DNA of 36,242 nt from Minisyncoccota bacterium (GCA_018063065.1 JAGORB010000004.1:1-36242); one strand, 5' to 3'; positions 8,518-15,618 are shown, counted from the first letter of the stretch. Notes: generated by a model not told the origin, from the letters alone. Numbers and translations are program-made.

Positions 8518-8958
8518 ATGCTGACCAAGAATCAAACTTATTTATTACTCGCCATTTTACTGGTTGTCTTAGGGGGACTATTTTACTTTTTTGATCTTCA
8601 ATCCTCGGTCCTAAATAATGGAGACGATACGGTGGCTGAATCATGGGGGAGTATTTTTGGCGCGGTACTTTTGGGACCAACTTGCCCAGTAGTCCAAGAT
8701 CCACCTGACCCAATTTGCGCCGATAAACCATACGCCACGTCACTTGTAGTTACTACCCCAGACGGTGCGCGAGTGATTAAACAATTTACTTCCGATGAAA
8801 GTGGTCGCTTCAATGTTGATTTGCCGGCTGGCGAGTATACTATCCGTTCAGCGGCAGCAGCCAACATTTTACCCTATTGTGCGAGTGTAGAATCAATAAT
8901 CGTTAAACCTAATGATTCCACTGAAGTGGCTGTCTCTTGCGACACAGGGATTAGATAG
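8518..8958 (+). CDS. Exported carboxypeptidase-regulatory-like domain protein
   Basis: Residues 8-26 form a hydrophobic anchor. After a short linker comes a single immunoglobulin-like module with the pattern LGPTCPVVQDPPDPICADKPYATSL, then VTTPDG...FTSDESGRFNVDLPAGEYTI and a C-terminal strand with two cysteines. The GPTCPV..PPDP.CADKPY motif marks a widespread family of small extracytoplasmic beta-sandwich proteins related to carboxypeptidase regulatory domains. It is probably structural or ligand binding, without catalytic residues. It is divergent from the VOC operon and is followed after about 100 bases by the copper operon, which has its own promoter. It ends in TAG, rare in this window. 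Confidence 0.78.
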   Translation: MLTKNQTYLLLAILLVVLGGLFYFFDLQSSVLNNGDDTVAESWGSIFGAVLLGPTCPVVQDPPDPICADKPYATSLVVTTPDGARVIKQFTSDESGRFNVDLPAGEYTIRSAAAANILPYCASVESIIVKPNDSTEVAVSCDTGIR

Positions 8959-9031
8959 TTAGTTAAACCAATTTTTCTGCATAGGCTTTAAAAAATCTCA
9001 ATTTATCTTAACTTTTTGCCGGGGCTTGCGC

Positions 9032-9050
9032 TATACCCCCAGGGGGTATA
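9032..9050 (+). promoter_or_regulatory. CsoR-type operator, perfect 19-base palindrome
   Basis: The sequence TATACCCCC-A-GGGGGTATA is a perfect inverted repeat with a single central base. G/C-tract palindromes of this kind are the known binding sites of CsoR-family repressors. It fills the spacer between the weak -35 and the -10 box of the csoR promoter and overlaps the -10, so repressor binding would block RNA polymerase. Regulation by Cu(I) is inferred from the adjoining genes. Confidence 0.85.
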
Positions 9051-9053
9051 TAC
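9048..9053 (+). promoter_or_regulatory. -10 box of the copper operon
   Basis: TATACT sits 7 bases before the ATG at 9061 and shares three bases with the operator. No Shine-Dalgarno sequence is present, so the first gene is probably translated from a leaderless message. Confidence 0.6.
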
Positions 9054-9060
9054 TGTAAGA

Positions 9061-9336
9061 ATGAAACATATGGAAGGAAAAAATAAGGGCAAAATTATTC
9101 GTCGTCTCAAGCTCATTGAGGGTCAAATTCGTGGTCTGCAAAAGATGATTGAGGGTGGCACTTACTGCATAGATGTCATCACACAGACTTCAGCCGTTAA
9201 ACAAGGTCTCTCTAATGTTGAAGATTTACTCCTTGAGAACCACCTTAGTGGATGTATTTTGAATCAGGTAAAGGCGGGGCAGGCAGACAAAGCGAAGCAG
9301 GAAATATTAAAAGTTTATAAGTTAAAGAGGAAATAA
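9061..9336 (+). CDS. csoR: Copper-sensing repressor CsoR
   Basis: This 91-residue all-helical repressor belongs to the CsoR/RcnR (DUF156) family: [20 protein letters not shown] is the typical first helix. The Cu(I) ligand triad is visible as Cys36 (TYCIDV), His61 and Cys65 (ENHLSGC), which is the CsoR set. The frame is open further upstream, but those codons lie inside the promoter and operator, so the ATG at 9061, 7 bases after the -10 box, is chosen. When copper binds, the protein should release the palindrome at 9032-9050 and let the operon be expressed. The copA ATG follows its stop by one base. Confidence 0.93.
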   Translation: MKHMEGKNKGKIIRRLKLIEGQIRGLQKMIEGGTYCIDVITQTSAVKQGLSNVEDLLLENHLSGCILNQVKAGQADKAKQEILKVYKLKRK

Positions 9337-9337
9337 T

Positions 9338-11650
9338 ATGCACACACAAACATACAATGTAAAAGGAATGCATTGCGCCTCATGTTCTGCCGTTATTGAA
9401 AAGACTTTTAAGAAGGTGGAGGGCGTGCACTCGGCGGAGGTTAATTATGGTACGGAAAGAGCGAAGATCTCCTTTGACCCTTCTAAGACCAACCCACACG
9501 ATCTTTCTAAACACATTGAGCCTCTTGGATATGCACTGGATGTCCCCGCTACGGCTAAGGAGATGGGTATGTCTCCTAGTGAGCACGCGGCTCACATGGG
9601 TCTTAATCAATCTAAGAAAGAAAAATTGGCTGAAGTGGCTGAGATGAGGGTAAAAGTTCTTTCGGCCATCCCCCTCGCAATCTTTGCTGCTTTAATTATG
9701 GGCTGGGACATTCTTGTTGAGTATGGAATTGTTTCTGCAATGAGCTATACCCTTGAAGAGTTCTTCCATCATCTCCTTCCTATTTTTGCTACATATATTC
9801 TTTTTGTGGTTGGTAAGCCCTATCTTCTCGGTTTTTATAGATTCCTCCGCTATGGCAAGGCCAATATGGATACATTGATTGGCATCGGAACTACCGCCGC
9901 ATTTATATACAGCTTTGCCGTCACTGCTTTTGAGGATATTCTTCGTCCATTCATAAATGTTGATTACCAATACTACGACGTAACAATCGTGGTTATTACC
10001 TTTATTGCTCTCGGCAAGTATCTTGAAGCCCGGTCAAAAATTAAGACGGGTGACGCTATTGAAAAACTTCTTAATCTTCAGGCCAAAACGGCGTTGGTTA
10101 TCCGTGACGGCAAGGAAGTAGAGATTGCAGTAAATGATGTTAAGCACGGAGATCTTATCATCGTTAAGCCGGGCGCCAAGATCCCCGTGGATGGCTTCAT
10201 CACTGAGGGTGAATCGTTTATTGATGAGTCCATGGTTACCGGAGAGCCAATGCCCGCACAGAAGAAGGTCGGAGATGCAGTTGTGTCTGGTACCATAAAT
10301 ACTAGCGGATCATTCACATTTAAAGCTACAAAAGTTGGTTCTGAAACACTGCTCGCTCAGATTATAAAAATGGTCGAGGACGCGCAGGGTAGCAAGGCCC
10401 CTATACAAGCGCTTGCCGATAAAATCTCTGCCATCTTTGTGCCCATTGTTCTTATAATTGCCTTCTTTACGCTTGGTGCTTGGCTCATTGTTGGGTCACA
10501 GTATCTTGGATTCTCTCAAGCGCTGTCATTCGGCCTTGTTTCATTTGTAGGGATTCTGGTGATTGCTTGTCCATGCGCGCTCGGCCTCGCTACCCCCACG
10601 GCAATTATTGTGGGAGTGGGTAAGGGGGCTAAGGAGGGCATACTTATTAAAGATGCGGCCACGCTCGAGAAATTGCATAAAGTTACTACGGTGGTGGTAG
10701 ATAAGACCGGAACATTGACTCGCGGCAAACCAACACTGGTAGATATACAAAACTTGTCTGATTTGACCGATCAAGAACTTGTTTCAATTCTCGCTTCTTT
10801 AGAGAAGAAGTCAGAACACCCGATTGCTCATGCTGTTGTTAATTACGTCGAAGATCCTGTAAGGGCACAAGAGAAAAATATCTCGGTAACCGAGGTGACA
10901 AATTTTGAAGGCCTACAAGGTAAGGGGCTCAAGGGGACTATCAATGGCACAGAATATTTTGCCGGCAATGCCAAGCTTATTTGGGATCTCGGCCTTTCCT
11001 TCGATACGGCTAAACTTGATAAGTTTACCGCGCAAGGTAAAACGCCCGTTATCCTCGCTACTAAAGAAAAGGTCCTCGGTTTTGTGATGGTAGCCGATGA
11101 AATTAAAGCGGAGTCGGTAGAGGCGGTAAAAAATCTTCACGCTCTGGGCATTAAAGTGGTAATGCTTACGGGTGATGATGAGAGGGCGGCCAAGTATATG
11201 GCCTCACTCGTGGGGATTGATGATGTGGTGGCTCATGTATTGCCTCAAGATAAACTCGAGAAGATAAAAGAGCTTCAGTCCCAAGGTCGAGTGGTCGCTA
11301 TGGCTGGTGATGGGGTTAATGATGCCCCCGCCCTTGCCCAAGCCGATGTAGGTATTGCCATGGGTACCGGTACCGATGTAGCCATTGAGTCAGCCGGTAT
11401 TACATTGCTTGGAGGCGATATTTCAAAGCTTGTTAAGGCGATCAAGCTTTCAAAAATTACCATGCGGGGGATCAAACAAAATCTTTTTTGGGCCTTCATC
11501 TACAATGTCGTTGGCATTCCGCTGGCGGCGGGAGTTTTTTACCCCGTCTTTGGTTGGCTCCTCAATCCGGTCTTTGCCGGCTTTGCGATGGCGATGTCGA
11601 GTGTGTCGGTGGTCTCCAACTCATTACGAATTAAGAGCAAGAGATTATAA
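9338..11650 (+). CDS. copA: Cu(I)-exporting P1B-type ATPase CopA
   Basis: The 770-residue protein pumps Cu(I) out of the cytoplasm. An N-terminal HMA domain has GMHCASC (Cys13, Cys16). Eight membrane helices surround the actuator TGE loop (MVTGEPMP), the ion site CPC at 411-413 ([13 protein letters not shown]), phosphorylation Asp455 ([11 protein letters not shown]), the SEHPIAHAV motif and [20 protein letters not shown]. The last helices carry [11 protein letters not shown] and [13 protein letters not shown], the P1B-1 copper signature. A Shine-Dalgarno-like GAGG sits about 8 bases before the ATG. All key residues are intact. Placement directly after csoR supports copper rather than silver alone as the physiological substrate. 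Confidence 0.96.
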   Translation: MHTQTYNVKGMHCASCSAVIEKTFKKVEGVHSAEVNYGTERAKISFDPSKTNPHDLSKHIEPLGYALDVPATAKEMGMSPSEHAAHMGLNQSKKEKLAEVAEMRVKVLSAIPLAIFAALIMGWDILVEYGIVSAMSYTLEEFFHHLLPIFATYILFVVGKPYLLGFYRFLRYGKANMDTLIGIGTTAAFIYSFAVTAFEDILRPFINVDYQYYDVTIVVITFIALGKYLEARSKIKTGDAIEKLLNLQAKTALVIRDGKEVEIAVNDVKHGDLIIVKPGAKIPVDGFITEGESFIDESMVTGEPMPAQKKVGDAVVSGTINTSGSFTFKATKVGSETLLAQIIKMVEDAQGSKAPIQALADKISAIFVPIVLIIAFFTLGAWLIVGSQYLGFSQALSFGLVSFVGILVIACPCALGLATPTAIIVGVGKGAKEGILIKDAATLEKLHKVTTVVVDKTGTLTRGKPTLVDIQNLSDLTDQELVSILASLEKKSEHPIAHAVVNYVEDPVRAQEKNISVTEVTNFEGLQGKGLKGTINGTEYFAGNAKLIWDLGLSFDTAKLDKFTAQGKTPVILATKEKVLGFVMVADEIKAESVEAVKNLHALGIKVVMLTGDDERAAKYMASLVGIDDVVAHVLPQDKLEKIKELQSQGRVVAMAGDGVNDAPALAQADVGIAMGTGTDVAIESAGITLLGGDISKLVKAIKLSKITMRGIKQNLFWAFIYNVVGIPLAAGVFYPVFGWLLNPVFAGFAMAMSSVSVVSNSLRIKSKRL

Positions 11651-11652
11651 GT

Positions 11653-12660
11653 ATGAAGACGTATACCTTCCATGTTTTTGGCACCCACTGCGCGGCGTGT
11701 AAAATCTTTATTGAAGATGCTTTGAATGAGCAAAATTTTGTTAAAAATGCTCGAGTTAATTTACGGCGGGAGACTGTTGAGATTGAGACCGACAGTGATC
11801 AAGATCCTGAAGTGCTGGCTCAAACCCTAACAGAAAAAATACAAACGCATGGCTACAAGTTGTCGTTAGAAAAATCTAGTAAAGAAAAATATGGTGATAA
11901 TGTTATTTGGCAGGCCGTACCAATAGGGCTTGGTATCCTGGCTCTATTCTTCCTATTACAAAAGTCGGGAGTTCTTAATCTGGGGATTGGCGGACAAACC
12001 ACCCCTCTCACCAGCTTTATTATTGGCCTTATTGCCTCGGTCTCTAGTTGTCTGGCTATTGTCGGCGGCTTGGTTTTGTCACTCTCGGCCAAGATATCTC
12101 AAGACAATGTAAGTGATACAAAAACTTTTTTGCTATTCCATGCCGGGAGGTTGGTTAGCTTTGCAATCTTGGGAGGAGTTTTAGGATTAGTTGGTAGTGC
12201 TATTGGTATTAACTTTACCCTTACGGCCATCTTAGGACTCTTGGCCTCGGTGGTAATGCTAATGTTGGGACTTAATTTAGTGGGAGTTTTTACCAAGAAT
12301 AAAATTGCTTTGCCGGCCGGAATCTTTAACTTCTTTAGGAGGATTGAACATCAGACCTTTACCCCTCTCATCCTCGGCTTTGCCACCTTCTTCCTCCCGT
12401 GTGGCTTTACTCAATCAATGCAGGTCTCCGCGTTGGGTAGTGGATCTTTTGGCTCGGGGATGTTGATTATGCTCGCCTTTGCTTTAGGGACATTGCCGAT
12501 GCTCTTGCTCCTCTCCTTTGGTTCGGCCTCATTTGCCCACTCTAAATACGCGCCTCTATTCTTTAAGTCGGCCGGCGTGGTGGTAATTGGTTTAGGATTG
12601 TTCGCCTTGTTGGCCGGGTTGGCGGGACTCGGGATTATTGATCCATTGTTTAATATATAA
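11653..12660 (+). CDS. HMA domain fused to DsbD/UreH-like membrane protein
   Basis: Residues 1-75 form a heavy-metal-associated domain with FGTHCAAC (Cys13, Cys16). After a helix at about 88-107 comes a six-helix domain of the DsbD_2/UreH (TauE/SafE-annotated) type: ASVSSCLAIVGGLVLS, GRLVSFAILGGVLG, and FFLPCGFTQSMQVSALGSGS. The two membrane cysteines (in SSC and LPCG) match the CcdA/DsbD-like arrangement. The fusion suggests that the metal domain hands copper, or electrons for thiol chemistry, to the membrane part; copper handling is inferred from the operon. The start is 2 bases after the copA stop, so translation is coupled. Confidence 0.88.
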   Translation: MKTYTFHVFGTHCAACKIFIEDALNEQNFVKNARVNLRRETVEIETDSDQDPEVLAQTLTEKIQTHGYKLSLEKSSKEKYGDNVIWQAVPIGLGILALFFLLQKSGVLNLGIGGQTTPLTSFIIGLIASVSSCLAIVGGLVLSLSAKISQDNVSDTKTFLLFHAGRLVSFAILGGVLGLVGSAIGINFTLTAILGLLASVVMLMLGLNLVGVFTKNKIALPAGIFNFFRRIEHQTFTPLILGFATFFLPCGFTQSMQVSALGSGSFGSGMLIMLAFALGTLPMLLLLSFGSASFAHSKYAPLFFKSAGVVVIGLGLFALLAGLAGLGIIDPLFNI

Positions 12661-12668
12661 TTAACTTT

Positions 12669-13061
12669 ATGAATAAAGCCGTCTCTATTGTTATCGTCCT
12701 CGGATTTATTGCCGCCCTGGCTTTACTTGGTGGAATACAAAATGGTACCGACGCTGGACTAGGTCAAGCGGGCCAAAATGTGGAGATTAAAGACGGCATT
12801 CAGTACATAACAATTAACGCTGGTGGTGGCTATACTCCTAAAGTCTCCACTGCCAAGGCTGGCCTTCCGACCAAATTAGTTATTAAAACCAACGGCACTT
12901 ACGACTGCTCTTCCTCTTTAGTAATTAGATCACTGGGGTATCAAAAAATCTTACCGCAAACAGGCGAGGAGGTAATTGACGTGGGGGTGCCAGTAGCCGG
13001 TACACCCTTAAAAGGAACGTGCGGTATGGGTATGTATAGCTTCTTAATAAATTTTACCTAA
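12669..13061 (+). CDS. Membrane-anchored cupredoxin-like copper protein
   Basis: An N-terminal anchor (about 5-22) is followed by an EfeO/cupredoxin-type beta domain (45-130) starting ITINAGGGYTPKV and ending GTCGMGMYSFLINF. Likely copper ligands are Cys80 (YDCSSS), Cys118 and Met120 or Met122 in the C-terminal loop, which is the classic position for cupredoxin ligands. This family is often found fused or next to the HMA/DsbD-like protein, as here 8 bases upstream. A periplasm-like copper acceptor or chaperone role is inferred. Its end overlaps the end of the convergent DUF1905 gene by 8 bases. Confidence 0.85.
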   Translation: MNKAVSIVIVLGFIAALALLGGIQNGTDAGLGQAGQNVEIKDGIQYITINAGGGYTPKVSTAKAGLPTKLVIKTNGTYDCSSSLVIRSLGYQKILPQTGEEVIDVGVPVAGTPLKGTCGMGMYSFLINFT

Positions 13062-13347
13062 CCTCCAGGGTAAAGCCCACTTTGTCATTGGGGTAAATAC
13101 CTTCCTTCTTACGCACTGCCGCTTTAAGCGGGAGGAGGTAGGTGAGCGCCTTCTTGTCATAAAAGATGGAGGTCACCCACGATGTTTTACCCACCTTCAC
13201 CTCCACTGGGTACGAGCTCCAGCCGCGTCGTTTATCTTTATACTTTTTATCAATCTTCTCCGATAACTCAGGCGGCAAGTAGGCCATGTGCCAATTGGCC
13301 GTCTCACCCGGATACACCCACACCTCGGCCGTAAATTTGTAAGACAT
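13054..13347 (-). CDS. DUF1905-domain protein
   Basis: The 97-residue chain is a complete DUF1905 domain: YKFTAEVWVYPGETANWHMAYLP, then VEVKVGKTSWVTSIFYDKK, and LLPLKAAVRKKEGIYPNDKVGFTLEV. The family is a small beta-barrel of unknown activity, in many bacteria fused to an OmdA (YdeI/OmpD-associated) domain. Here an OmdA-like gene stands two genes upstream in the same operon, with an SMR-like gene between, as if the fusion were split. It starts 2 bases after the SMR-like stop. The function is unknown. Confidence 0.85.
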   Translation of the reverse strand: MSYKFTAEVWVYPGETANWHMAYLPPELSEKIDKKYKDKRRGWSSYPVEVKVGKTSWVTSIFYDKKALTYLLPLKAAVRKKEGIYPNDKVGFTLEVR

Positions 13348-13349
13348 GG

Positions 13350-13670
13350 TTAACTAATTTCTAAAATCACAATTGCTAAAACGCCGAGAGTAAGACCGCC
13401 AATTTGCCACCATGAGAGCGGCTCGCCAAAATAAAGCCAACTAATAATAGCTAAACTAATAACATTAATAAGTACAAATATAACCGAGGCAACGGCGATA
13501 TTTTTGTATTTAAAACTTAAGGCCAAAAAGTTGAGGCCTATTAACCAGATTGCTAGGCCGGTTGCGTAGACCCACCACTCGTTAGTAATGACCCACTTTT
13601 TCATCATAAAATCGCCGGCGGTTAAAATTAGTCCCCCGATAGTTAGTAGTATGATTGGCCAAATAGTCAT
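13350..13670 (-). CDS. Small four-TM transporter of the SMR/EamA (DMT) superfamily
   Basis: Length (106 residues) and four evenly spaced hydrophobic helices fit the small multidrug resistance fold. The second and third helices (WLIGLNFLALSFKYKNIAVASVIFVLINVISLAIISWLYF) and the GEPLSWWQIGGLTLGVLAIVIL ending match the DMT pattern. The membrane-embedded Glu of helix 1 that drives proton-coupled drug export in EmrE is not seen; an Asp (position 20, TAGDFMM) lies about one turn away. It may therefore carry a different substrate or be a half-size EamA protein. It starts 6 bases after the OmdA-like gene. Confidence 0.75.
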   Translation of the reverse strand: MTIWPIILLTIGGLILTAGDFMMKKWVITNEWWVYATGLAIWLIGLNFLALSFKYKNIAVASVIFVLINVISLAIISWLYFGEPLSWWQIGGLTLGVLAIVILEIS

Positions 13671-13676
13671 TTTGTT

Positions 13677-13898
13677 TTACCTATGCGGGCAGCCGGCCCA
13701 GCAACAGGGCCGGCGCATGCCGGAGCGCATTTTAGACAGGCCCTTGTTAACCCTAATCTCGCGGGTCTCGGCGCGCTTGCCCGAGGTCACCCAACAAATC
13801 CACTCATTGCGCGCCAAGGGCGTAATGTTATCCCACAAGGCCGCCACCTTTTTATCGGCTTTAATCGCTTTACCAAAATCGGCTGGCAGTTTATGCAT
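13677..13898 (-). CDS. OmdA-like (YdeI/OmpD-associated) small protein
   Basis: The 73 residues match the OmdA domain: MHKLPADFGKAIKADKKVAALWDNITPLARNEWICWVTSGKRAETREIRVNK. The short basic Cys-rich tail (RRPCCWAGCPHR) may bind a metal. Family members have been linked with bacteriocin protection in annotation only; the biochemical role is unknown. It heads a three-gene minus-strand operon with the SMR-like and DUF1905 genes. An extended -10 box (TGGTATAAT) 7 bases before the ATG supports the start. Confidence 0.8.
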   Translation of the reverse strand: MHKLPADFGKAIKADKKVAALWDNITPLARNEWICWVTSGKRAETREIRVNKGLSKMRSGMRRPCCWAGCPHR

Positions 13899-13905
13899 AT
13901 AAATA

Positions 13906-13911
13906 ATTATA
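13906..13911 (-). promoter_or_regulatory. Extended -10 promoter of the OmdA-like operon
   Basis: The minus strand reads TGGTATAAT, then 7 bases, then ATG at 13898. It lies just beyond the terminator of the upstream minus-strand gene, so the operon has its own start, and the message should be leaderless. Confidence 0.62.
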
Positions 13912-13919
13912 CCAAAAAC

Positions 13920-13944
13920 AAAAAGCCGCCTGGGGCGGCTTTTT
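13920..13944 (-). terminator. Rho-independent terminator after the MliC-META gene
   Basis: A perfect 11-base stem (AAAAAGCCGCC / GGCGGCTTTTT) with a 3-base loop and a T-tract on the minus strand. It lies 15 bases past the stop at 13960 and ahead of the next minus-strand promoter. The symmetry means it can also act in the other direction. Confidence 0.9.
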
Positions 13945-13959
13945 GGGTAGCTATAGTTT

Positions 13960-14643
13960 TTACTTCTTCTTAAATGTCATTGTGCCACCGCCACTAAACT
14001 TAAGAGTGAGAGTGGTGCCAGAGATGGCGTACGTCCGCACTTGGGGGAAGGGGGTGGTAAAGTCGGCCTCTTGTGAGCCCTCGCAGAACATCTTGGTGCT
14101 AGCTAGCGGGCCAAAGGTGATGGCGCCGGTGGCCGGTTGGCTGTAACTACCGCTAAAGCCGTTACAGTCGGTAGTACCCTCCACCTTACCGTCATTGGTA
14201 AAGGTAAGGCTAAAGGTATCAACCTTTTTAGGGGTGACCACGGTGCCACTAGACATGGCCGTCTTCTCCCAGCTCCAGGTGCCCAAGATAGGCACGCCGG
14301 CTGGGGTGTCGGTAACCAAGTGACCCTTGAAGGTCTCGGCCCCATTTACCGTAATGGTGGCCTCGCCCTGATTCTCCCAGAAGATTACGCTCTCATCCTC
14401 GTTGGCGTACTTGGCGCCCGAGGCGGCCACAACGCGAGGGAGGGTAGTAGCGCCACCCACATTTTGAGTAAAGGTAACCGTATCCTTGGATTGGTTGAAG
14501 ATAACCTCTACGGTGCTGGTGTTATTAGAGTAAGAGGCCACGGTGATCTCGTCGCCTTGGGGCTCCTCTTTATTCATATAAAACACGGCGCCAATAATAA
14601 TGATTAGGGCAATGACCCCAATGATAATGACCTTGTTGTTCAT
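13960..14643 (-). CDS. Anchored MliC-META two-domain protein (putative lysozyme inhibitor)
   Basis: A single N-terminal anchor (5-22) precedes two domains. Residues about 35-110 resemble MliC, the membrane-bound inhibitor of C-type lysozyme: VEVIFNQSKDTVTFTQ, the SGAKYANEDESVIFWENQGEATI core, and a final FKGHL strand. Residues about 118-225 form a META/HslJ domain: GTWSWEKT...LTFTNDGKVEGTTDCNGFSGSY...GPLASTKMFCEG...LTLKFSGGGTMTF. META proteins are heat-shock or envelope-associated. The usual MliC cysteines are missing at the start of this domain. An outward-facing role protecting the cell wall against host lysozyme is inferred. A second MliC protein lies at 29332. Confidence 0.85.
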   Translation of the reverse strand: MNNKVIIIGVIALIIIIGAVFYMNKEEPQGDEITVASYSNNTSTVEVIFNQSKDTVTFTQNVGGATTLPRVVAASGAKYANEDESVIFWENQGEATITVNGAETFKGHLVTDTPAGVPILGTWSWEKTAMSSGTVVTPKKVDTFSLTFTNDGKVEGTTDCNGFSGSYSQPATGAITFGPLASTKMFCEGSQEADFTTPFPQVRTYAISGTTLTLKFSGGGTMTFKKK

Positions 14644-14685
14644 AATTTAACTAGTTATTTAAGACTTATAATCTGGTATCTCTCC

Positions 14686-14744
14686 CTTATCTTACCTCTA
14701 TAGTAAGCAAACGGGACAGGGACGCTTATCTTACCGTTTGTTAC
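14686..14744. repeat. Short direct and inverted repeats in the 166-base spacer upstream of the NYN gene
   Basis: The 11-mer CTTATCTTACC occurs at 14686-14696 and again at 14725-14735. GTAAGCAAACGG at 14703 pairs with CCGTTTGTTAC at 14734 with one bulge, and TATCTC(T)CCC at 14677 could pair with GGGGAGATA at 14757. The spacer therefore contains paired elements, perhaps an operator or the 5' part of a transcript. No coding frame or known RNA is recognised in 14644-14767. Confidence 0.45.
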
Positions 14745-14767
14745 CAACTCAAGGCAGGGGAGATAGT

Positions 14768-14799
14768 TTGTAATACCCTAAAAATCGTGGTAAATTTAG
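14768..14799 (+). promoter_or_regulatory. Promoter-like 32-base repeat, copy A (upstream of NYN gene)
   Basis: TTGTAA, 17 bases, TAAATT: acceptable -35 and -10 boxes at the ideal distance, with the NYN ATG 13 bases after the -10. The whole 32 bases, spacer included, recur at 15419-15450 with 29 of 32 identical, which is more than promoter function requires and suggests duplication or a shared regulator site. Confidence 0.6.
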
Positions 14800-14809
14800 A
14801 TGTAATTTT

Positions 14810-15301
14810 ATGGATAAAGTAGAGAATAACTTCGCTTTTATCGATAGTCAGAATGTTTACCGCGGGACCAAAAGGGATTTAGGCTGGAAGATAGATTGGA
14901 AAAAGTTCCGTGTCTACTTGGCACATAAATATCGGGTTACCCAAGCCTACTTATTTATCGGCTTTATACCGGAACATAATGACATTTATGATGAATTACA
15001 AAAAGCCGGCTTCGTTTTAAAATTTAAACCAGTCTTACCTAATGGGGACGGTAGTATAAAAGGTAATGTGGATGCGGATATGGTCCTGCAGACAATGATT
15101 GATTACCCTAATTACGACAAAGCAGTGTTGGTAAGTAGCGATGGTGATTTTTATTCTCTCGCTCGGTATCTTTACGATAATCAAAAACTTCTAGCAGTAA
15201 TAAGTCCTCATCGGCATAAGTGCTCGTCATTATTGCGGAAATCTGCCAAAGAGAAGATGGCTTACATGGATTCTCTCCGAGATAAGATAGCTGCTAGTTA
15301 A
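14810..15301 (+). CDS. NYN/PIN-like (LabA-type) putative ribonuclease
   Basis: The 163-residue protein fits the NYN domain, a PIN-like nuclease fold. Acidic metal-binding residues are at Asp12 (FIDSQNVY), Asp88/Asp90 (GNVDADMVLQ) and Asp111/Asp113 (VSSDGDFYSLARYL), the family's usual set. The PHRHKCSSLLRKSA helix near the C-terminus resembles LabA-type proteins. NYN proteins cut RNA or act as toxin-like nucleases; the target here is unknown. The gene is alone on its transcript, flanked by two copies of the 32-base promoter-like repeat, and stands just upstream of a structured RNA candidate and tRNA-Ser. A link between the nuclease and these RNAs is a guess from position. Confidence 0.88.
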   Translation: MDKVENNFAFIDSQNVYRGTKRDLGWKIDWKKFRVYLAHKYRVTQAYLFIGFIPEHNDIYDELQKAGFVLKFKPVLPNGDGSIKGNVDADMVLQTMIDYPNYDKAVLVSSDGDFYSLARYLYDNQKLLAVISPHRHKCSSLLRKSAKEKMAYMDSLRDKIAAS

Positions 15302-15307
15302 AAGAAA

Positions 15308-15343
15308 AAGCACCGCGTAGGGACGCGCCCTTACGAAGTGCTT
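15308..15343. terminator. Imperfect hairpin after the NYN gene
   Basis: AAGCAC pairs with GTGCTT, and CGTA-GGG inside pairs with CCC-TACG across a small internal loop. The A-rich run is on the left, so the clear U-tract appears only on the minus strand; on the plus strand only CTTCTT follows. It may end NYN transcripts weakly or block minus-strand reading. Confidence 0.5.
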
Positions 15344-15418
15344 CTTCATAGGAATATTTTTAGTATAGCAAACGCTTGTTAAAAGTCAAGCCATGTATCC
15401 ACAATATTAAGGACTTAA

Positions 15419-15450
15419 TTGTAATACCCTAAAATTCGTGTTAAATTGAG
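15419..15450 (+). promoter_or_regulatory. Promoter-like 32-base repeat, copy B (upstream of structured RNA and tRNA-Ser)
   Basis: TTGTAA, 17 bases, TAAATT, 651 bases after copy A. Transcription would start near 15454 and run through the structured RNA candidate and the tRNA-Ser gene, which has no closer promoter that I can see. Confidence 0.6.
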
Positions 15451-15480
15451 CCTGTTTTAGGAGACGTGCCTTAGTAAATA

Positions 15481-15500
15481 ATGGAGACGTGGCTGAGTGG
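15481..15500 (+). repeat. Copy of the tRNA-Ser 5' end (20 bases)
   Basis: These 20 bases are identical to 15617-15636, which cover the acceptor strand and D-arm start of tRNA-Ser. A shorter copy (GGAGACGTG) lies at 15460-15468. The rest of the tRNA is not repeated here. Confidence 0.9.
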
Positions 15501-15609
15501 ATGAAATATGAACTGCTTCATATTTCATCCGGTCCCGAGAATACGGGAACAGCCTATGCCGCAAGGCAGGCTGTAGGAGGACGACTTGTCGACCGCCAGC
15601 CCGACTCCA
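15482..15609 (+). ncRNA. Structured RNA candidate closed by a tRNA-Ser-like strand
   Basis: The 5' strand (TGGAGACG, GGCTG, GTGG, from 15482) pairs with the 3' strand (CCGC, CAGCC, CGACTCCA, to 15609): 16 pairs, one A-A mismatch and two one-base bulges. Inside are three hairpins: a perfect 12 to 14 base stem around loop CTGC (15499-15530), TCCCG/CGGGA (15533-15548), and CAGCCT-GCC-GCAA-GGC-AGGCTG with a GNRA tetraloop (15550-15573). This makes a multibranched fold with no T-loop sequence, so it is not a normal tRNA. SRP RNA, tmRNA, RNase P and T-box signatures were looked for and not found. It could be a processed small RNA, a tRNA-derived decoy, or a folded DNA element. Confidence 0.5.
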
Positions 15610-15618
15610 GTGCAACAT

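Noticed and set aside
14137-14607. A 156-codon plus-strand frame opposite the MliC-META gene
   Set aside because: Low-complexity Gly/Ala/Leu-rich product without a start signal; the minus-strand frame has recognisable domains and an anchor.
15482-15609. SRP RNA, tmRNA, RNase P RNA or T-box leader
   Set aside because: None of their conserved sequence elements could be found.
15482-15618. A second tRNA-Ser, or a tRNA with an intron
   Set aside because: The 5' strand matches, but no T-arm, anticodon arm of seven-base loop or variable arm follows, and the downstream tRNA is complete by itself.
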